A DNA stretch of 64,000 nt, taken from assembly GCA_977006965.1 (NCBI GenBank), contig OZ345361.1, forward strand, positions 1,178,001 through 1,242,000, in the 5' to 3' direction. Shown here one piece after another: positions 20,803-33,082 of the stretch (position 1 is the first letter of the stretch; every line of letters begins with the position of its first letter). The notes under the pieces are model-generated. The model made no database searches. It saw only the letters and a list, made by a program, of their open reading frames with translations, and was not told the DNA's origin. The DNA comes from Phymatolithon calcareum. Its lineage: Eukaryota; Rhodophyta; Florideophyceae; Hapalidiales. A program made the translations under genes and the position numbers.

Positions 20803-23372
20803 ATGGGTGCTGCAAACTGCAAGGAAGCATACGATGCATTGGTTGAGAGCATAGAATCTGGAGCCGAAGCGGATAACACTGGTCTGCCCTGGTTTGCAAA
20901 TGTCTCGGTAGACGCCAACGGGTGCCGCAAATTCCCTGCACTTCCACCCCCTGGATTACACCCGCGCCTGTTCTTCACCGCGGACGAAATCCCACGCATA
21001 GTCGCCCGCTTCACACACTCGCCTATCTCATCGCGCCTTAACCAAATTTTCGGCGCCACCGTGAATCATTTTCACCATTTTAGCGAGCTTGTCGGCTCCC
21101 TCGATGAGGAGGAGCGAATTTGTCCTACAGAGCCCACCTTGCGCGACTTCTTCAATACCGATGAAGGTCGCAACACTGCTTTCTTGGGCACTTACATTTA
21201 TGCTTTCATCGAGGGCGATTTTGACCTTATGAGCAAGGTCACTGATATGGTCGTCTTCTACGCACGGGTAGTGGTCAATTCGCGGAACTTCGCCATTGCG
21301 CATGAGGTTACCGAGAAACCGTTCGACTACTGGCAAACCAGGAAGTGGGATGTGGCCTCGCCCTGGCTCACTGGTGGTACCTCCGTTGCTGTCCTTTATG
21401 ACTTGATGTTCAACGACATGTCAGAAGAGCAGCGTCAGGTGATTCGCGAAAGCATTTCCGTTTCTTGCATGGGTCGCCAAGCGTGGGGAATGAACTGGCC
21501 TGGTCGTCGGATTCAAAGCAACTGGTAAGCTTGTGTTCCAACTCTATCTACAAACTGAATCCTCAATTCATGGCAAGAGACGCGAATTCGAACTGACTCT
21601 GTATTGCTTTTTCTTGTTTTATTACGCACAGGGCAGCGTATAATTCCCAACTTTACGTCATGCTGTCGGCGATAGAAGAAGAAGAGGGGTTTGACGACAC
21701 TGCGCATGGCAATTTCGAAAACCTTCTGAAACACTACTTGGACCATGCAGTGTACGAAAGTGGGCATCCTATCGAAGATTCATACACTTTGAATTTGGCT
21801 TTCAGAGAGGGTTCCTATGCCTTGGCCGCCCTCTCACGCCGTGGCTACAATCTTTTCAATCATCCAAGTACGTCCTGCTCTCCTGTTCGGTTTCCACGAC
21901 TTCTTCGTTTTGACATATTTATGTCTGACGGTACATCTCTTTACATGAATACTAGACTTCAAGAAGATGTGGACCAACTGGCTCCCTATGGCGCTCGAAC
22001 CGAACATGAGCGGCTGCATATATGGAGGTTCCTCTGGTTCCAACTGGTTGTATGTTGAATCGCAGATCATTTGCTGAATGCGTTTACGTTCCCCATGTTA
22101 TTCAAAAGCTAACAGAGACATTCGTATACTGCAACTCCGCACTGTGCAAACAGCTATCCCACATCTGCGATGATTGCAAAATATATGTTTCCACGTGACG
22201 AAGTCATCGATTTCGTCTATCGCAAATTCATGTCCCCCAATGGAGCTTGCTACCAGCGGTTGCTGAAGTACCAATCCCGCCTCCCGGCTCTGCTTTTTGC
22301 ACCACCTGTCAATGTTGATGAGTGCGATGTGGACACACAAGCCGCAAAGCTTAATATGCCGTTGACTTTCCGGTGCGAAAACAGGGGTAAAGTTGTGATG
22401 CGTAGCGACTGGACCGAGAATGCTCTTTGGTACACGCTCGACGCTCGCCCGGACTGCTTCTTCATCGGACACGATGCACCGTCACGCGGCGCCTTCGTTC
22501 TCAACACGGGCGGTCGTGCGTGGGCTGTTTGCCCTGAGTGGAATCTCTTCCGTCAGTCGCAGCACTATTCTCTACCGACTATCGACGGCGTGGGTCAGAA
22601 AGTCAAAGCACCTTTTGTGCATTTGTTGCCGAATAACATGACCGACAAAGCCGACGAAATATCCTGCTTCGCGGCTGCTGACCTCACCTATGCATACAAT
22701 TGGGAGTGGACGCAGTGGCAGAACACTCGTCCCAACGGCTTCGAACCGGAGCTGCACAATCCGCGTGAGTTCGGGATGTCAGCTTGGTGGCTCCCGAACA
22801 AGATCAATGGCGAACGTAACGTGGGGTTCGTCGGACTTCATCAGTGGCGCAAGAAGTTCAGTGACGTAAAACAGGTGACTCGCAGTGCGCTCATGGTGCG
22901 TTCGCCGGTGCCATATATGATTCTTGCGGACACTGTCATTAAGGATGACGAGGAACATGAGTACAAATGGGCAATGACGACACCGGCGGATGTGGAGCTT
23001 GAGAGCTTTGACGGACAGGATGCAATCCTTGCGGAGGTTGGGGAGCCGCACCGACGCCTTCTGATACGATGCTTGAAATCTAAGGAGGCACCCATGGAGT
23101 GTACGTTTGAGAAATTCAGCAATGAAGGGGATAGGGATGTGCTGGAGTTTGGACGCCTTGCGTTTTCTGCTGTCTCATGTGAAGCTTCATTCCGATTCAT
23201 GATATATGAATTGAAAGGTCTCGACTTGCCGGGAACTTCTTGGCTCGATGACTGCAGTATCCTGGAAGTGGCGGGTGTGAATGGTCTACATAGAGAGGTT
23301 ATTGAATTTGGCCAGGGGGAGAAGAACGAGGATACCATGAAGGTTATTGACAGTGAACTGGAGACCAACTAA
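20803..23372 (+). CDS. Heparinase II/III-like (polysaccharide lyase-type) protein, four exons
   Basis: I read four exons: 20803-21524, 21632-21867, 21956-22046 and 22154-23372. All introns begin GT and end AG, and the phases join to give 756 codons including the stop. The N-terminal part is an alpha/alpha-toroid lyase-like region with residues such as GMNWPGRRIQSNW running across intron 1 into AAYNSQLY. The C-terminal part resembles the heparinase II/III beta-sandwich (GGRAWAVCPEWNLFRQSQHYS, then AADLTYAYNWEW). Related enzymes cleave acidic polysaccharides by beta-elimination, which would suit remodelling of a sulfated or uronic-acid-rich algal matrix; substrate unknown. No clear signal peptide is seen at the chosen start. 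The intron 3 donor (CTG|GTTGTA) is weaker than the other two. Confidence 0.6.
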
Positions 23373-23375
23373 TTC

Positions 23376-24842
23376 AAGTAACCGTGTGAGGATAAAGCCA
23401 ACGAATGGATTCTGGCGTCAATGGTAACCACCTCGGATACTATTGATGGAGCCATTCATTCACCTTGGTGTCTATCAGCTTTGATTATATTTTGAAATTG
23501 CCACCTGCGGTTGTAGTTATTTCTCTCCGGATGGCGACAGGTGCCACCCAAAAGCATTATAAATTGTGGGCTCCGCATCTTCGAAGCGATTTTCTTGAAC
23601 TGTACGTCACTCTCTGTTTCAATCTTGAATAAAGAATCACTTCACGACCGATATAAATTATATCGCCACGATCGACTCAAACTGTCCAACGTAGCCTTTT
23701 AATTCCTCCCAGACAGACTGCAGACAAAACAGTATGGGCATTCGTGCCTAAAATCGATTAGTAAGAAGCTCTGCATATCGGATTATTTAAACTTTGTTCA
23801 AAATCGCTTGTCGTGGTTCGAGTTGGTGACAGTGTGGGAATGCCACTTCCGCCACATCGGCCCTTCCAACACCAGAGTGCGGAAATACGTGGAAATCCAG
23901 AAGATGTTGAGATGTGATGGACATGTAATTGAGACAGTGGGATATTGCTGCTCCTTTCAAACCCAACCGCCACCGTCCGCAAACTCTATCAAATAAAAGA
24001 GAATGTAATCGAATAATTGTCCCTGTCTTTTCCGAGAATAGATATAGGACCGTTGTATGACAACGATAAGCAACCTAAATTCAACTCGGGAATGTCATCC
24101 TCAGCACAGGCGTCCATGACGCGTTTGCCCACGCCTCGTCCTGTTCAAGCTGCCACTCTGGTCGACTAAACGCTATCCAGCTTTCTGCCCTGCTGGCGCA
24201 TGCTATGGCATGTTGCCCGAACCACTCAAATTCGCAAAGTGCAAAGGCCATTCCCCTTCCAATTCAGTATCATTGTCAGGCCGTGTGCAATACCGCTGCG
24301 CGCGTCTCCACAATGCTTTCAGTGACGACTTGCAAAGAATGTCAGTACAACGAAGGCAGGGACATCTCCAATGAAATTCTCAACTTCGCACAATGTCCGC
24401 ATTTCATCTACTTGTCAATACATAGCCGCTACGGCAGACAGAGGAAAGATGAAGCCGACAGATATCAGTATGAAGGAAAGGCATATGGGCAACTCGTATA
24501 CAATGCTATTCCTACTAAGAGGCAGTGTCAAGCAGAATGAAATACTGTACAAGTCCAAAAGATCCACGAAAAAAAGACACAGATTCTTACAAGAGATTCC
24601 GTGTTTAATTGAACAAGGATCACTACTACTGCGCGTACGATATAACATTTTCTCCTCGGAAAAAATTAGCCTGCCAAGCCCCTGGCGATGAACGAGCGCA
24701 TTAACCAAGCACATAAGTCGGAAATCCCTCTTGTTCTACGCCGTCAGTGAAAAAACGCACGGCACCCGACGAGTCGCGGCTCTCGTCCATGCAGTTGACT
24801 GCCATGCACGCAACCACTCTAAAAATTAATTTTTCTAGCAGC
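23376..24842. other. Intergenic, no gene recognised
   Basis: Only short frames with no known domains. It contains the 3' flanks of the heparinase-like gene and of the convergent actin gene. Confidence 0.5.
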
Positions 24843-26123
24843 TTAGAAGCACTTGCGATGAACGACAGACGGCCCCATCTCGTCATACTCGGTCTTGGAC
24901 ACCCACATCTGCTGGAAGGTCGAAAGAGACGACAGAATAGATCCTCCAATCCAGACGGAATACTGTCTCTCTGGTGGAGCAATAACCTTGATCTTCATGG
25001 ACGGCGGGGCAAGCGTCTCAATTTCCTTTTGGACACGGGAGGCGATACCGGCAAACATAGTCGTTCCTCCAGACATGACAATATTGTTGTAGAGATCCTT
25101 ACGGATATCAATATCGGTCTTCATGATAGAGTCATAGGCGGTCATGTGCATTCCGTTCATTTCGTTACCGAGCATCTCCGGCTTGAAGAGAGCCTCGGGG
25201 CACTGGAAGCGTTCCTCAGCAACGCTGATGACCTGTCCGTCAGGAAGCTCATATTCCTTCTCGAGAGACGAGTTCTGGGACGCACTGGCAAGCTCCTTCT
25301 CGTAGTCCTCAGCAACGAAACAGAGTTGCTGCTTGATATCACGAACAATCTCGAGCTCGGCCGACGTGGTGAAGGAGTAACCACGCTGCATGAGCAGCTT
25401 GGCCATCCATCCGGTAAGATCACGACCGGCAAGATCGATACGAAGCACGGCATGGGGGAGTGAGTAACCCTCGTAGATGGGGACAGTATGGGTGACACCA
25501 TCACCGGAATCCAGCACGATACCGGAGGTACGACCGGAGGCATACAGCGAAAGCACGGCCTGAATGGCGACATAGAAGGCCGGAATATTGAAGGACTCAA
25601 ACATAATCTGGGTCATGCGCTCACGGTTAGCCTTAGGGTTGAGCGGGGCCTCAGTGAGAAGGACGGGGTGCTCTTGAGGGTCGACGCGAAGCTCGGAGTA
25701 GAAGGCATGATGCCAGATTTTCTCCATGTCTTCCCAGTTGGTAACGATACCATGCTCAAGCGGATACTTGATGATCAAGACACCTCGGCGAGCCATGGCG
25801 GCGTCACCAACATACTCATCCTTCTGGCCGGTGCCGACCATAATTCCCTACAGACGAAACGAATAGATACATTTGGCGACAACAATAATGTTAGAGATTA
25901 TGGCGATAATGGGAAGAGAGCGTACGCGCTACGTGCCGATCCGGTCGATTTGCAGCAAGTACGACGGTGCGCCATAGATCTGCACGGAAGGGAGACAGGA
26001 ACGTACCTTTTGCTTCGGCTTGCCGATGACGGCCGGGAAGACCGCCTTCGGCGAGTCTTCTCCCGCAATACCGGTCTTGCAGCGTCCGGAGCCATTATCG
26101 ATGACGACGGCGGGCTTCGACAT
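24843..26123 (-). CDS. ACT: Actin, two exons
   Basis: Exon 1 is 26123-26007 (39 codons) and exon 2 is 25847-24843. The 159-nt intron at 25848-26006 has a GTACGT donor and a CTGTAG acceptor and is in phase. The protein is 373 residues, the expected length. It carries [19 protein letters not shown] (phosphate loop 1), [15 protein letters not shown] at the exon join, [10 protein letters not shown] (phosphate loop 2), MSGGTTMF and the terminal [10 protein letters not shown]. The position usually M/V after GSG is Arg-Cys-Lys-Thr-Gly, slightly divergent. A second intronless copy was not seen. The antisense strand has long open frames (for example 25488-26507) that are shadows of actin codon use. 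Confidence 0.97.
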
Positions 26124-29100
26124 GTTGGTGCGTGCGATAGTCTTGACCTTGGGGCGAAAAATGGGCAATTGTACTTGTTCTCAACGCTGGCGTGCCGACG
26201 AGCGCAAGGTGCGGGCAGTTTACCAAATATCGGCAATTGCTTGCTGTGTGGGGGAGACAACTTTAGTGGTGTCAGGAATGGACGATTCTTACACGATTGC
26301 GATTTTGGAGTGGAATTTCAAGACATTTTTTACGTGCCCTTTTTCGAAAACAGCGAAACCATTCCAAGTATGATACGAGCAACGCTTACAACGCCAGGAA
26401 AGGGATGTCAGCGCGCGGGCGCCACGTCGAGTGCAAAAGAGACATCCAAGAACTTTACGAACACGACACGTCTCAAAAGGATTACAGCGCTGTTTTCGAC
26501 CCATTAAGGGGGGGGTCCAAGTTTGGAAAAGTTGGAACAAAAGGTAAGATTTCGTGGATTGGGGTGATGACTTCGTGGACTGCATTGATTGGGCATGTTT
26601 GAACCGTTGAATGTTGAATTGAGTCCATCAAAAAACATTTGCAAAAAATATGAAACTGGTCACGGGAGGCTCGACTGACCTGGAAGTTGTGTCCCCAACT
26701 GAAAATATCCCCCAATAGGGGACCTTAAACCATTTACCCTGCTTTTTTGATAACTCTATGAGACTATAACCCCATGGGCGCAACTTCTGCTTTTCTTTCT
26801 TTAAAAAGTAGGTTTTCTGGATGTTTTTGATACCGTTGTCACAATCTCGTCATCATATTGCATAAACTATATGATTTTCCGTCTTCTGTTGCCGCTCAAA
26901 TCGCCTTTCGGATAGCGAAAAGCACGCTTTTAAAATGTGCGAGTCCTGATATCATTGCAGTTGCGTGTATGAAGCGTTTCGGGTACAGTGTCGGCCGCGT
27001 GGAGGATTCCATGGTCAAGGCAGAGCGAAGGATTGTGGAAGCGTTTTGAAGATCATCAGCATGATCTTCATGATCATGTACGGTTGGGCGTACAGTAGGT
27101 GAAGTACAACTGTACTGTACTGTTGCTGGCCTAGGCCTCCCTCTCGTCCCGACCCGTAGAACTGACCCAAAACAGTCCTGAATGCCCCCGCAAGCGAGAC
27201 CCATGTCCGAGTTGTCAATGGCGATCAGAGGCGAATCTTCTTCGTTATGTCAGCGAGATGTCCAAGGCCTCAGTTGGTTGCCTCTTTCCCCACGCCAGGG
27301 GGGTCCAGGTACTACCATAACCATTCACTGTCCTGTTGGATGGAATGCTGGACAATATTCCCATTTGACATCGAAGAATAACCGGACGAAAATCCTGGTT
27401 TACGCCGTTTGCACTAAAGTTTTCGTCAAATTTGTTACGGTGCCAGAAACGTGAACCGGAAGGGGTGGGTGTCTTGATTTGTACAACTGTAGAGTTTTTG
27501 TTCGAACATGGCTGTGGGCGTCAAAGATGATTCTTCGGAACTCCTGCAGTATCGGCTGCTGAGTTGCCATCTTCATCCACTTTTCGACGAAGCCTCGGTC
27601 ATGTTATCTATATCTGTCCCACCATTGGAAAAAATTGGAAAAAACTGAAGCTTAGAACAGTGCCACATCTTAAGCCACATTATAGCAGCTTATGAATGGT
27701 GAGAGGGAGTGCGGTCTGCCTTAACATGCTCAAGTCAGTACAATTGGATGTTATGAACACATTCGCACGACACAGAACAGCTCTTTTAAGACGTTTGTGC
27801 GAACGGCGATCCATCTCAGCACTTCATGTTGCGGGTCCTAGAAGGTAAAGCGGTCTACTTATGTTGGCGAAAGTCACCGTTGATGAATTCGGAATCTGCA
27901 AGGAGTAATTCTAGATCACGATTCCTTGTCGTCGCATCATGAAATTCACCGACTTTGGACGCAATCTCCGCGTCTCACTTTACAAAACTTATACAGGGCT
28001 GTAGTTAACTAACTTTCTCATAGGGCACAGCGCTATTGATACTGACAACCATCGACAGTACTTCCTGTCCGTTGAATTTATCTGTTCGAAGCACAGCTCA
28101 GCGGGCACGGTGCTTTGTTCTTTGCCTTTCGAAAATTATTGTTATTTGCTCCTCGTAGCTGCAATTCTCTTATCAAGAGGCCAAGAAGACGATTCCCAAT
28201 CCTCGCGAAGGAGAACAGGGAAGGACACTGAGTGAAGCTTAAGTCCTCAGCATTTTAGATCGTCATCGATGATACAGTATCAAATAGGCTCCATCACCGC
28301 CAGAAATCCCGACAACATCGCCACAGAAATGTTTCAACAACGGATTGGCTTCATGACCTATTACAAACTACAGTACCTCACCGTCATTGTTGTCACTTTG
28401 AATGCCTGTATTTCTTTCAGGTTCTGTGGTGAGGCGAACCCACGTCCTTGCAGCACTAATACTTCCCGAGGCACAGCAAATTCAGGCCTAACGCAGTACG
28501 ATTTGCGACAATATTGGACTGGGGCTACAAATACAGCCATTTCCCGCTGGAGATGCGCTTTGCACGAGCACAGGTATATCTTAACTCCATACAGGGCTTT
28601 TCTAATGATTGCGTTCTATTACAATCTTACTGCTGACTTGGCGTGGACTAAGCTTTGGCTATGCGATGGAAAACTACGGTGTGGCGCGCAAGTTGTCCCA
28701 CCGACTTCTCCTCTATGCATTGCGTATGGCATTCCTGCCATTCCTGCTATGGGGCATTTCCTTTAGGTTGGACAGTGGCGCTTCGCGGAATACATCCACA
28801 ATTGTTCAAATAATTTCTTTGCACACGAAAGACAAGCATTGAGCCGAAGTCGCATGAGGATTATTTTTTAAAATAATCTAATTTCGACTGTGATAGCTTC
28901 CGACCTCAAGATGAGGATTCGATCCAAATATTCCGTGAGCAGTGACTAATCACACAGTGGATCTTCATGGCCTGATAGATTAGATTACTGCAGTACATAC
29001 TGAACACAACTCGGTGTATGAGATGGAGATGCAAGTCTGTGAAAAATAGCACTGGATCGCTGAAATGAGGACCCAAGGATGGGAGAATTGGCTGGTACGA

Positions 29101-30043
29101 GCTGTCACATTTCTAGAGAGGTTGAGGCTGGAGATCACCAACGAGATAGATGTCTGCGGTAGGCAGAGGCCTCTGATATCAATTGTACTGCGGACGAGAA
29201 AGAAAACGCAGGGGCACAGCTGGAACTTGAAACGCTGGACAGATTTATGGTTTCAAGCAAGACAGCTGGGAGTCTGCATTGATCAGATCTCATACAAATG
29301 TGGGAAAAAGCAGGAAAAGCGACGAGTGAGGAAAATCACGTTGTCGAATAATCATCTACTGCACCAAGCTGTAAGACTGAACGAGAGCAGACACAGAATC
29401 CTTTGCGCAAGATGGTTTGTGGGACATTTTCCAAGGAATCCACTAAAACTGATTGAGCTAATGGGAAGTCAAGGAGCATGGGCAGTGGGAACACTAAACC
29501 GTATCCTGAAGAAACCTACGTGGACCCCCGGGGAGGAAAAAGATGTTGCTCGGGCTACTGATACAATCCGATGTCATTCTGACTGAGATGAGCGAAACTA
29601 TTCGATGACAGTAGATTACACACCTTAGAAAGTCACCCTCATTCCTCAAGATGGGACACATCCTCTTCATCATCATGGTACCTTGTCAATTAATCTTCCA
29701 AGTTACGATACTGTACCAGTTGTACATCTTGCCTCAGCAAGATGTTTTCGAGCAGGATACGCTCATGATATCGTAACAGCTAATGTTGATATTTACCTTA
29801 TCGGCAATGCGCTGTGGTCCAGAATGCATGAATGCAAATTCTGATACCCAATCATAACGTGCCACATCTCTCGCCATGACCTCTACAGTACCAGGTGACG
29901 GTAACCCCTAACTGTACTGTACTTCGCCAACCAGTGCTTCCACACTGTTTTTTCCATCTGCCCCTCGGAGCTACTTCAACCTGAGGGGTACTCTAGCACG
30001 TCTACCAGCAACTGTTCAGAACGGCGGAACACCAATCGTCAAA
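26124..30043. other. 3.9-kb stretch without a recognised gene
   Basis: The largest frames are 28269-28766 plus (165 codons, with an aromatic-rich C-terminal part) and 29065-29586 plus (173 codons, Arg/Lys/Trp-rich). Neither matches a family I recognise. They may be decayed mobile-element pieces or chance. Confidence 0.45.
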
Positions 30044-30820
30044 TTGCGCTCCACGATGATTGCCTTCACCACCAGCCTCCCCGTCTCACTGCACGGCCGT
30101 CATGCTCCAGGAATCTCTCATCTCGCCTGTCGTCCACGAGCGATATCTGCGCGTGCATCGCCGCGCCGCGCGCGACGCATCGTACCAACAATGGTCGGCG
30201 ACCCGTCCGCACCTGACGGGAACACGATAACGCAAGCATTGGAAGTAACATTTCGCGCCGTCTGGCTGCGTCTAATGACCGCCGGTGTCGGCGACGAGTA
30301 TGCGCAGGCCATAGAGCAATTCGTGATAGCCTGCGTAGCGGCATACAAGGCCGGCTATTCTTTGACAGCATTGAAGTTTGAATTGTCCGCAAACGAACCG
30401 GATGATAAGGAGGCAAAGGTGATGGGACGTGACATCCGACTGAGCTCCACCGAGAAGGACACGCGACTGATTTGGATTGCATTAGTCTATATGACACTAG
30501 CGCGGTTCAGATTCTCACCTGAATCCGCCCCCGTGTCTGTTGAGCGCGATTTAGAGGGCACGCAGCTCGGTCAGATCGCTAGAGGTCTCGCTGGTTTGGT
30601 TGATAGCGTGGCGGCCGCCGCGAAGCGGGGATATAACCTGCAGACGTATAAGATGGAGCTCAATCTCGCGGAGCCAGCGGGCGTCGAGCAGAGTGCGGGC
30701 AAGACGCCTGAGACGGCGGCCGCGGAGAAGAGCCTTCGGTCGCAATGGAGCAGAATTGTGTTCACTACGATCGGCATTCTGCCGGAAGCGCTAAAGGGGT
30801 TCAACGGTGGTAAGGCCTAA
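30044..30820 (+). CDS. Plastid-type protein of unknown function with a duplicated domain
   Basis: The 258-residue product begins with a Ser/Arg/Ala-rich, acid-free leader of about 50 residues (initiator ATG at 30044 or 30056), as expected for a plastid transit peptide. Two related segments follow. The first contains AIEQFVIACVAAYKAGYSLTALKFEL; the second, about 110 residues later, reads GLAGLVDSVAAAAKRGYNLQTYKMEL. Each is followed by a W-x-x-x-V-[YF]-x-T segment (WIALVYMTL, WSRIVFTTI), so the whole unit of about 100 residues is repeated. I do not recognise the family. No catalytic motif, cysteine pair or transmembrane helix is evident. It lies convergent with the SDR gene, stops 150 bp apart. 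Confidence 0.7.
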   Translation: MRSTMIAFTTSLPVSLHGRHAPGISHLACRPRAISARASPRRARRIVPTMVGDPSAPDGNTITQALEVTFRAVWLRLMTAGVGDEYAQAIEQFVIACVAAYKAGYSLTALKFELSANEPDDKEAKVMGRDIRLSSTEKDTRLIWIALVYMTLARFRFSPESAPVSVERDLEGTQLGQIARGLAGLVDSVAAAAKRGYNLQTYKMELNLAEPAGVEQSAGKTPETAAAEKSLRSQWSRIVFTTIGILPEALKGFNGGKA

Positions 30821-30969
30821 TGTGGGAGGAATTTGTGCTAGAGGGCATCTGGGAAGTGGGGAATATCTGGGGTGTAATAGATTAAGCTTTGACTAAAACT
30901 GACATGTGGATAAACAGATTTTATGTCCCTATTTAATGATAATGGGTGAACAAAATTGCACGGTCCATG

Positions 30970-32061
30970 CTATTGTACTTTCTCCATTTTTGGTCCCACA
31001 AAAGATCTCTCCCCTAATAGTAGTCGCATCGCCTCTTCCTCATTCATACCAACCATTTTCAGGGTGATTCTCCACATTCGCTCCGCGTCCTCGTCATTGT
31101 CCAGTACCTCCGGCAACTGAATCTCCTTATCCACCGCATGCAGCAGCACTTCATCGCACGGGGGCGGCTCCCCCGTTGCCGCAAACACCGAAGTGCGAGC
31201 CGCCTCCCGCGGCGACAGCAGAAACGCCCATCCGACGTTCTTATGCAAAAACGACCAAAACTTTCCGAGATGTCTAGCCACATCCGTTGTACTCTCCCCA
31301 GGATGCACGCACAGCACCGGGAATCCTTCTGTCAATTTCAGTCTGCGACGAACAGCGCGTGCAAAAAGGATCTGCGCCAGCTTTGAGTTCCCGTACGCCG
31401 TAAACCATGCATACGGCCTCATGCGGAAATGCAAATCGTCCCAACGAATATCCGCAACAGCAGCAGTGAGGCTAGACACGACGACGACGCGACCCCCGCA
31501 CTCGCGCAATCGCGGCGACAGTAGGAGCAGTAGAAGCGCATGTGCACAATGGTTCGTTGCCAAGTGCGCTTCCGGATCAGACGCCGGCACAGCCATGACA
31601 CCGGCGTTGAGCACAAGCATATGCAGAGGAACGTGTTGCAACCCGTCTGCGAAACTGCGGACGGAAGACAGATCTGCCAGGTCGAGACGGCGTGTTTCGA
31701 CGGCGATGTCGCGTCCGAGCAGGGCGCGCAGACTCTCCTCAGCGGCCGCGCCCTTCGCCAGGTTGCGACATGCGAGGATGACGCGTGCATCGGCGGCTAG
31801 GAGCCAGCGTGCGGTCTCGAATCCCAGCCCGGTGTTGCCACCAGTGACGACCGCGACACGGCCAGAAAGCTGAGAGGATGGGGCGGTGAAGATGGCGTGA
31901 CGCGCACCGGCCCCGCGATTTATGAGGCGCTGCAGTAAAGTGTCGTATACAAGCCAGAAGAAGCCGACCGCGCGCTGGAACGCGGTCTGCGCCATGGCGC
32001 CGTTGTCCAGCCAGGGATGAGCGAAGTGCAGCTCCGCCGTGATGCAATCAACGGGCGCCAC
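30970..32061 (-). CDS. Short-chain dehydrogenase/reductase (retinol dehydrogenase/WWOX-like)
   Basis: The 363-residue product is a classical SDR. The Rossmann nucleotide site is VAVVTGGNTGLGFETA (TGxxxGxG), followed by ACRN, consistent with NADP(H) preference. DLADLSSV and NAGVM form the adenine-side motifs. Catalytic residues are the serine in VVVSSL and the Tyr-x-x-x-Lys in AYGNSK. The C-terminal part, with VHPGE and the SPREAARTSVFAAT region, resembles retinol dehydrogenase 11-14, WWOX and plant TIC32-like proteins. The first 55 residues hold a hydrophobic/aromatic segment that may anchor or target the enzyme. The substrate cannot be told. Divergent from no neighbour; the next gene upstream on the same strand is TRAX. 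Confidence 0.85.
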   Translation of the reverse strand: MAPVDCITAELHFAHPWLDNGAMAQTAFQRAVGFFWLVYDTLLQRLINRGAGARHAIFTAPSSQLSGRVAVVTGGNTGLGFETARWLLAADARVILACRNLAKGAAAEESLRALLGRDIAVETRRLDLADLSSVRSFADGLQHVPLHMLVLNAGVMAVPASDPEAHLATNHCAHALLLLLLSPRLRECGGRVVVVSSLTAAVADIRWDDLHFRMRPYAWFTAYGNSKLAQILFARAVRRRLKLTEGFPVLCVHPGESTTDVARHLGKFWSFLHKNVGWAFLLSPREAARTSVFAATGEPPPCDEVLLHAVDKEIQLPEVLDNDEDAERMWRITLKMVGMNEEEAMRLLLGERSFVGPKMEKVQ

Positions 32062-32167
32062 GAAGCTGCAAATTTAAAACGAAAATTTGAAATTTTAATC
32101 TCAATAAGCTTTTTCGCCCTGCAAACCCTGACCACCGCATGTGCACAGTTCCGACATCCCTCTGCCA

Positions 32168-33082
32168 TCAAGAGTCGCCCGTCCTGCGGCGCTTGACATT
32201 CGCACGTTCCTCGAGCGGGGCAGTAGCCGGTCTACGCACAGCTGGGAGCGAAACGCCTGGAAACTCCGCGCGTCGCACGGAGAGGTCGAAGCAAGCCCGT
32301 TCAACCTTTGCAATACTCTGCGCGAGCACGCGCGCCTTCGAGTCCACTTCGGAAGCGAATCGCCCCGCGTCCGTCGAGCGCGGAGCGACGAGTAGCAGCG
32401 TCTGGAAGCGAACCAGGAAGTTTCGGACGCGCAGTGCGTCCGCAACGGCCCCGCGAGCCGCAGCTGCCACTGCGTGACGCATCAATTCGCCGCCGAGATC
32501 GGCCGCGCCGAGCACATAGTCCGACGCACTTAGCGGCAGCGGAGGCGCGCCGACCTCTGCGCATGCGGCCGACAGCGTTTGCTCCAGCGATACTCGGGAG
32601 AGTAGACGACCGTGCGCGAGATAATGGAGAAACAGGGCTGCTTCGACGTATTCTTGCAGACAGGGTGATATCGCTCGTGCGAAGCGGACGCAGTCGCCTT
32701 CGTCAAGCTCGGGACAGATACGCGTGGCGATGTGCTGCGTGATCGCGGCGAGCTCGCGGGAGGCATGCAGGAGCTCGGGGAGGTCTGCAGGAGAGGTTGA
32801 GGGGGTGTCTGCACGAGAGGGGGGAACGAAGCGGTGGAGGGAGAATATTAGCTTCTTGCTTTGGGCAGTTATGTCGCGACTGGCCTTGACGAGACGTTCG
32901 CGCTTCTCGTTCTGGGGACGGAGAGAGATGGAGGTTAGGAGGTTAGCTGATGTACGGAATAAATGAGGGGCATGGAAGGATGGTGTGAGGGAAATGCTTA
33001 CCGCGCCGTCAAGCTCTTTGCAATATGTCTGGAATAGAGCGCGGAAGGAATGTGGGCCGTCGGCGGCGGAGTTCGACACCAT
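32168..33082 (-). CDS. TSNAX: Translin-associated factor X (TRAX), two exons
   Basis: Exon 1 is 33082-33002 (27 codons) and exon 2 is 32911-32168. The 90-nt intron (32912-33001) has a GTAAGC donor and a CCCCAG acceptor and joins in phase for a 274-residue protein. Family landmarks are EKRERLVKASRDITAQSKKL near the N terminus, CLQEYVEAALFLHYL, SDYVLGAADLGGELMR, and SIAKVERACFDLSVRRAEFP near the C terminus. Acidic residues in the EYVEA and ADLGGELMR segments are where TRAX carries its endoribonuclease site. With translin it forms the C3PO complex, which cleans up RISC passenger strands and processes tRNA. Two decayed copies of this gene occur at 39,890-40,650 and 60,745-61,060. A basic nuclear-signal-like end (NVKRRRTGDS) is present. 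Confidence 0.85.
   Translation of the reverse strand: MVSNSAADGPHSFRALFQTYCKELDGAVSISLTPSFHAPHLFRTSANLLTSISLRPQNEKRERLVKASRDITAQSKKLIFSLHRFVPPSRADTPSTSPADLPELLHASRELAAITQHIATRICPELDEGDCVRFARAISPCLQEYVEAALFLHYLAHGRLLSRVSLEQTLSAACAEVGAPPLPLSASDYVLGAADLGGELMRHAVAAAARGAVADALRVRNFLVRFQTLLLVAPRSTDAGRFASEVDSKARVLAQSIAKVERACFDLSVRRAEFPGVSLPAVRRPATAPLEERANVKRRRTGDS

Noticed and set aside
24747-26507. Long plus-strand frames (238 and 339 codons) opposite actin
   Set aside because: They are antisense shadows of the biased actin codon use; the minus strand holds the real gene with all actin motifs.
29065-29586. 173-codon basic frame as a transposase or nuclease
   Set aside because: Composition is suggestive (Arg, Lys, Trp), but no catalytic or DNA-binding motif could be identified.
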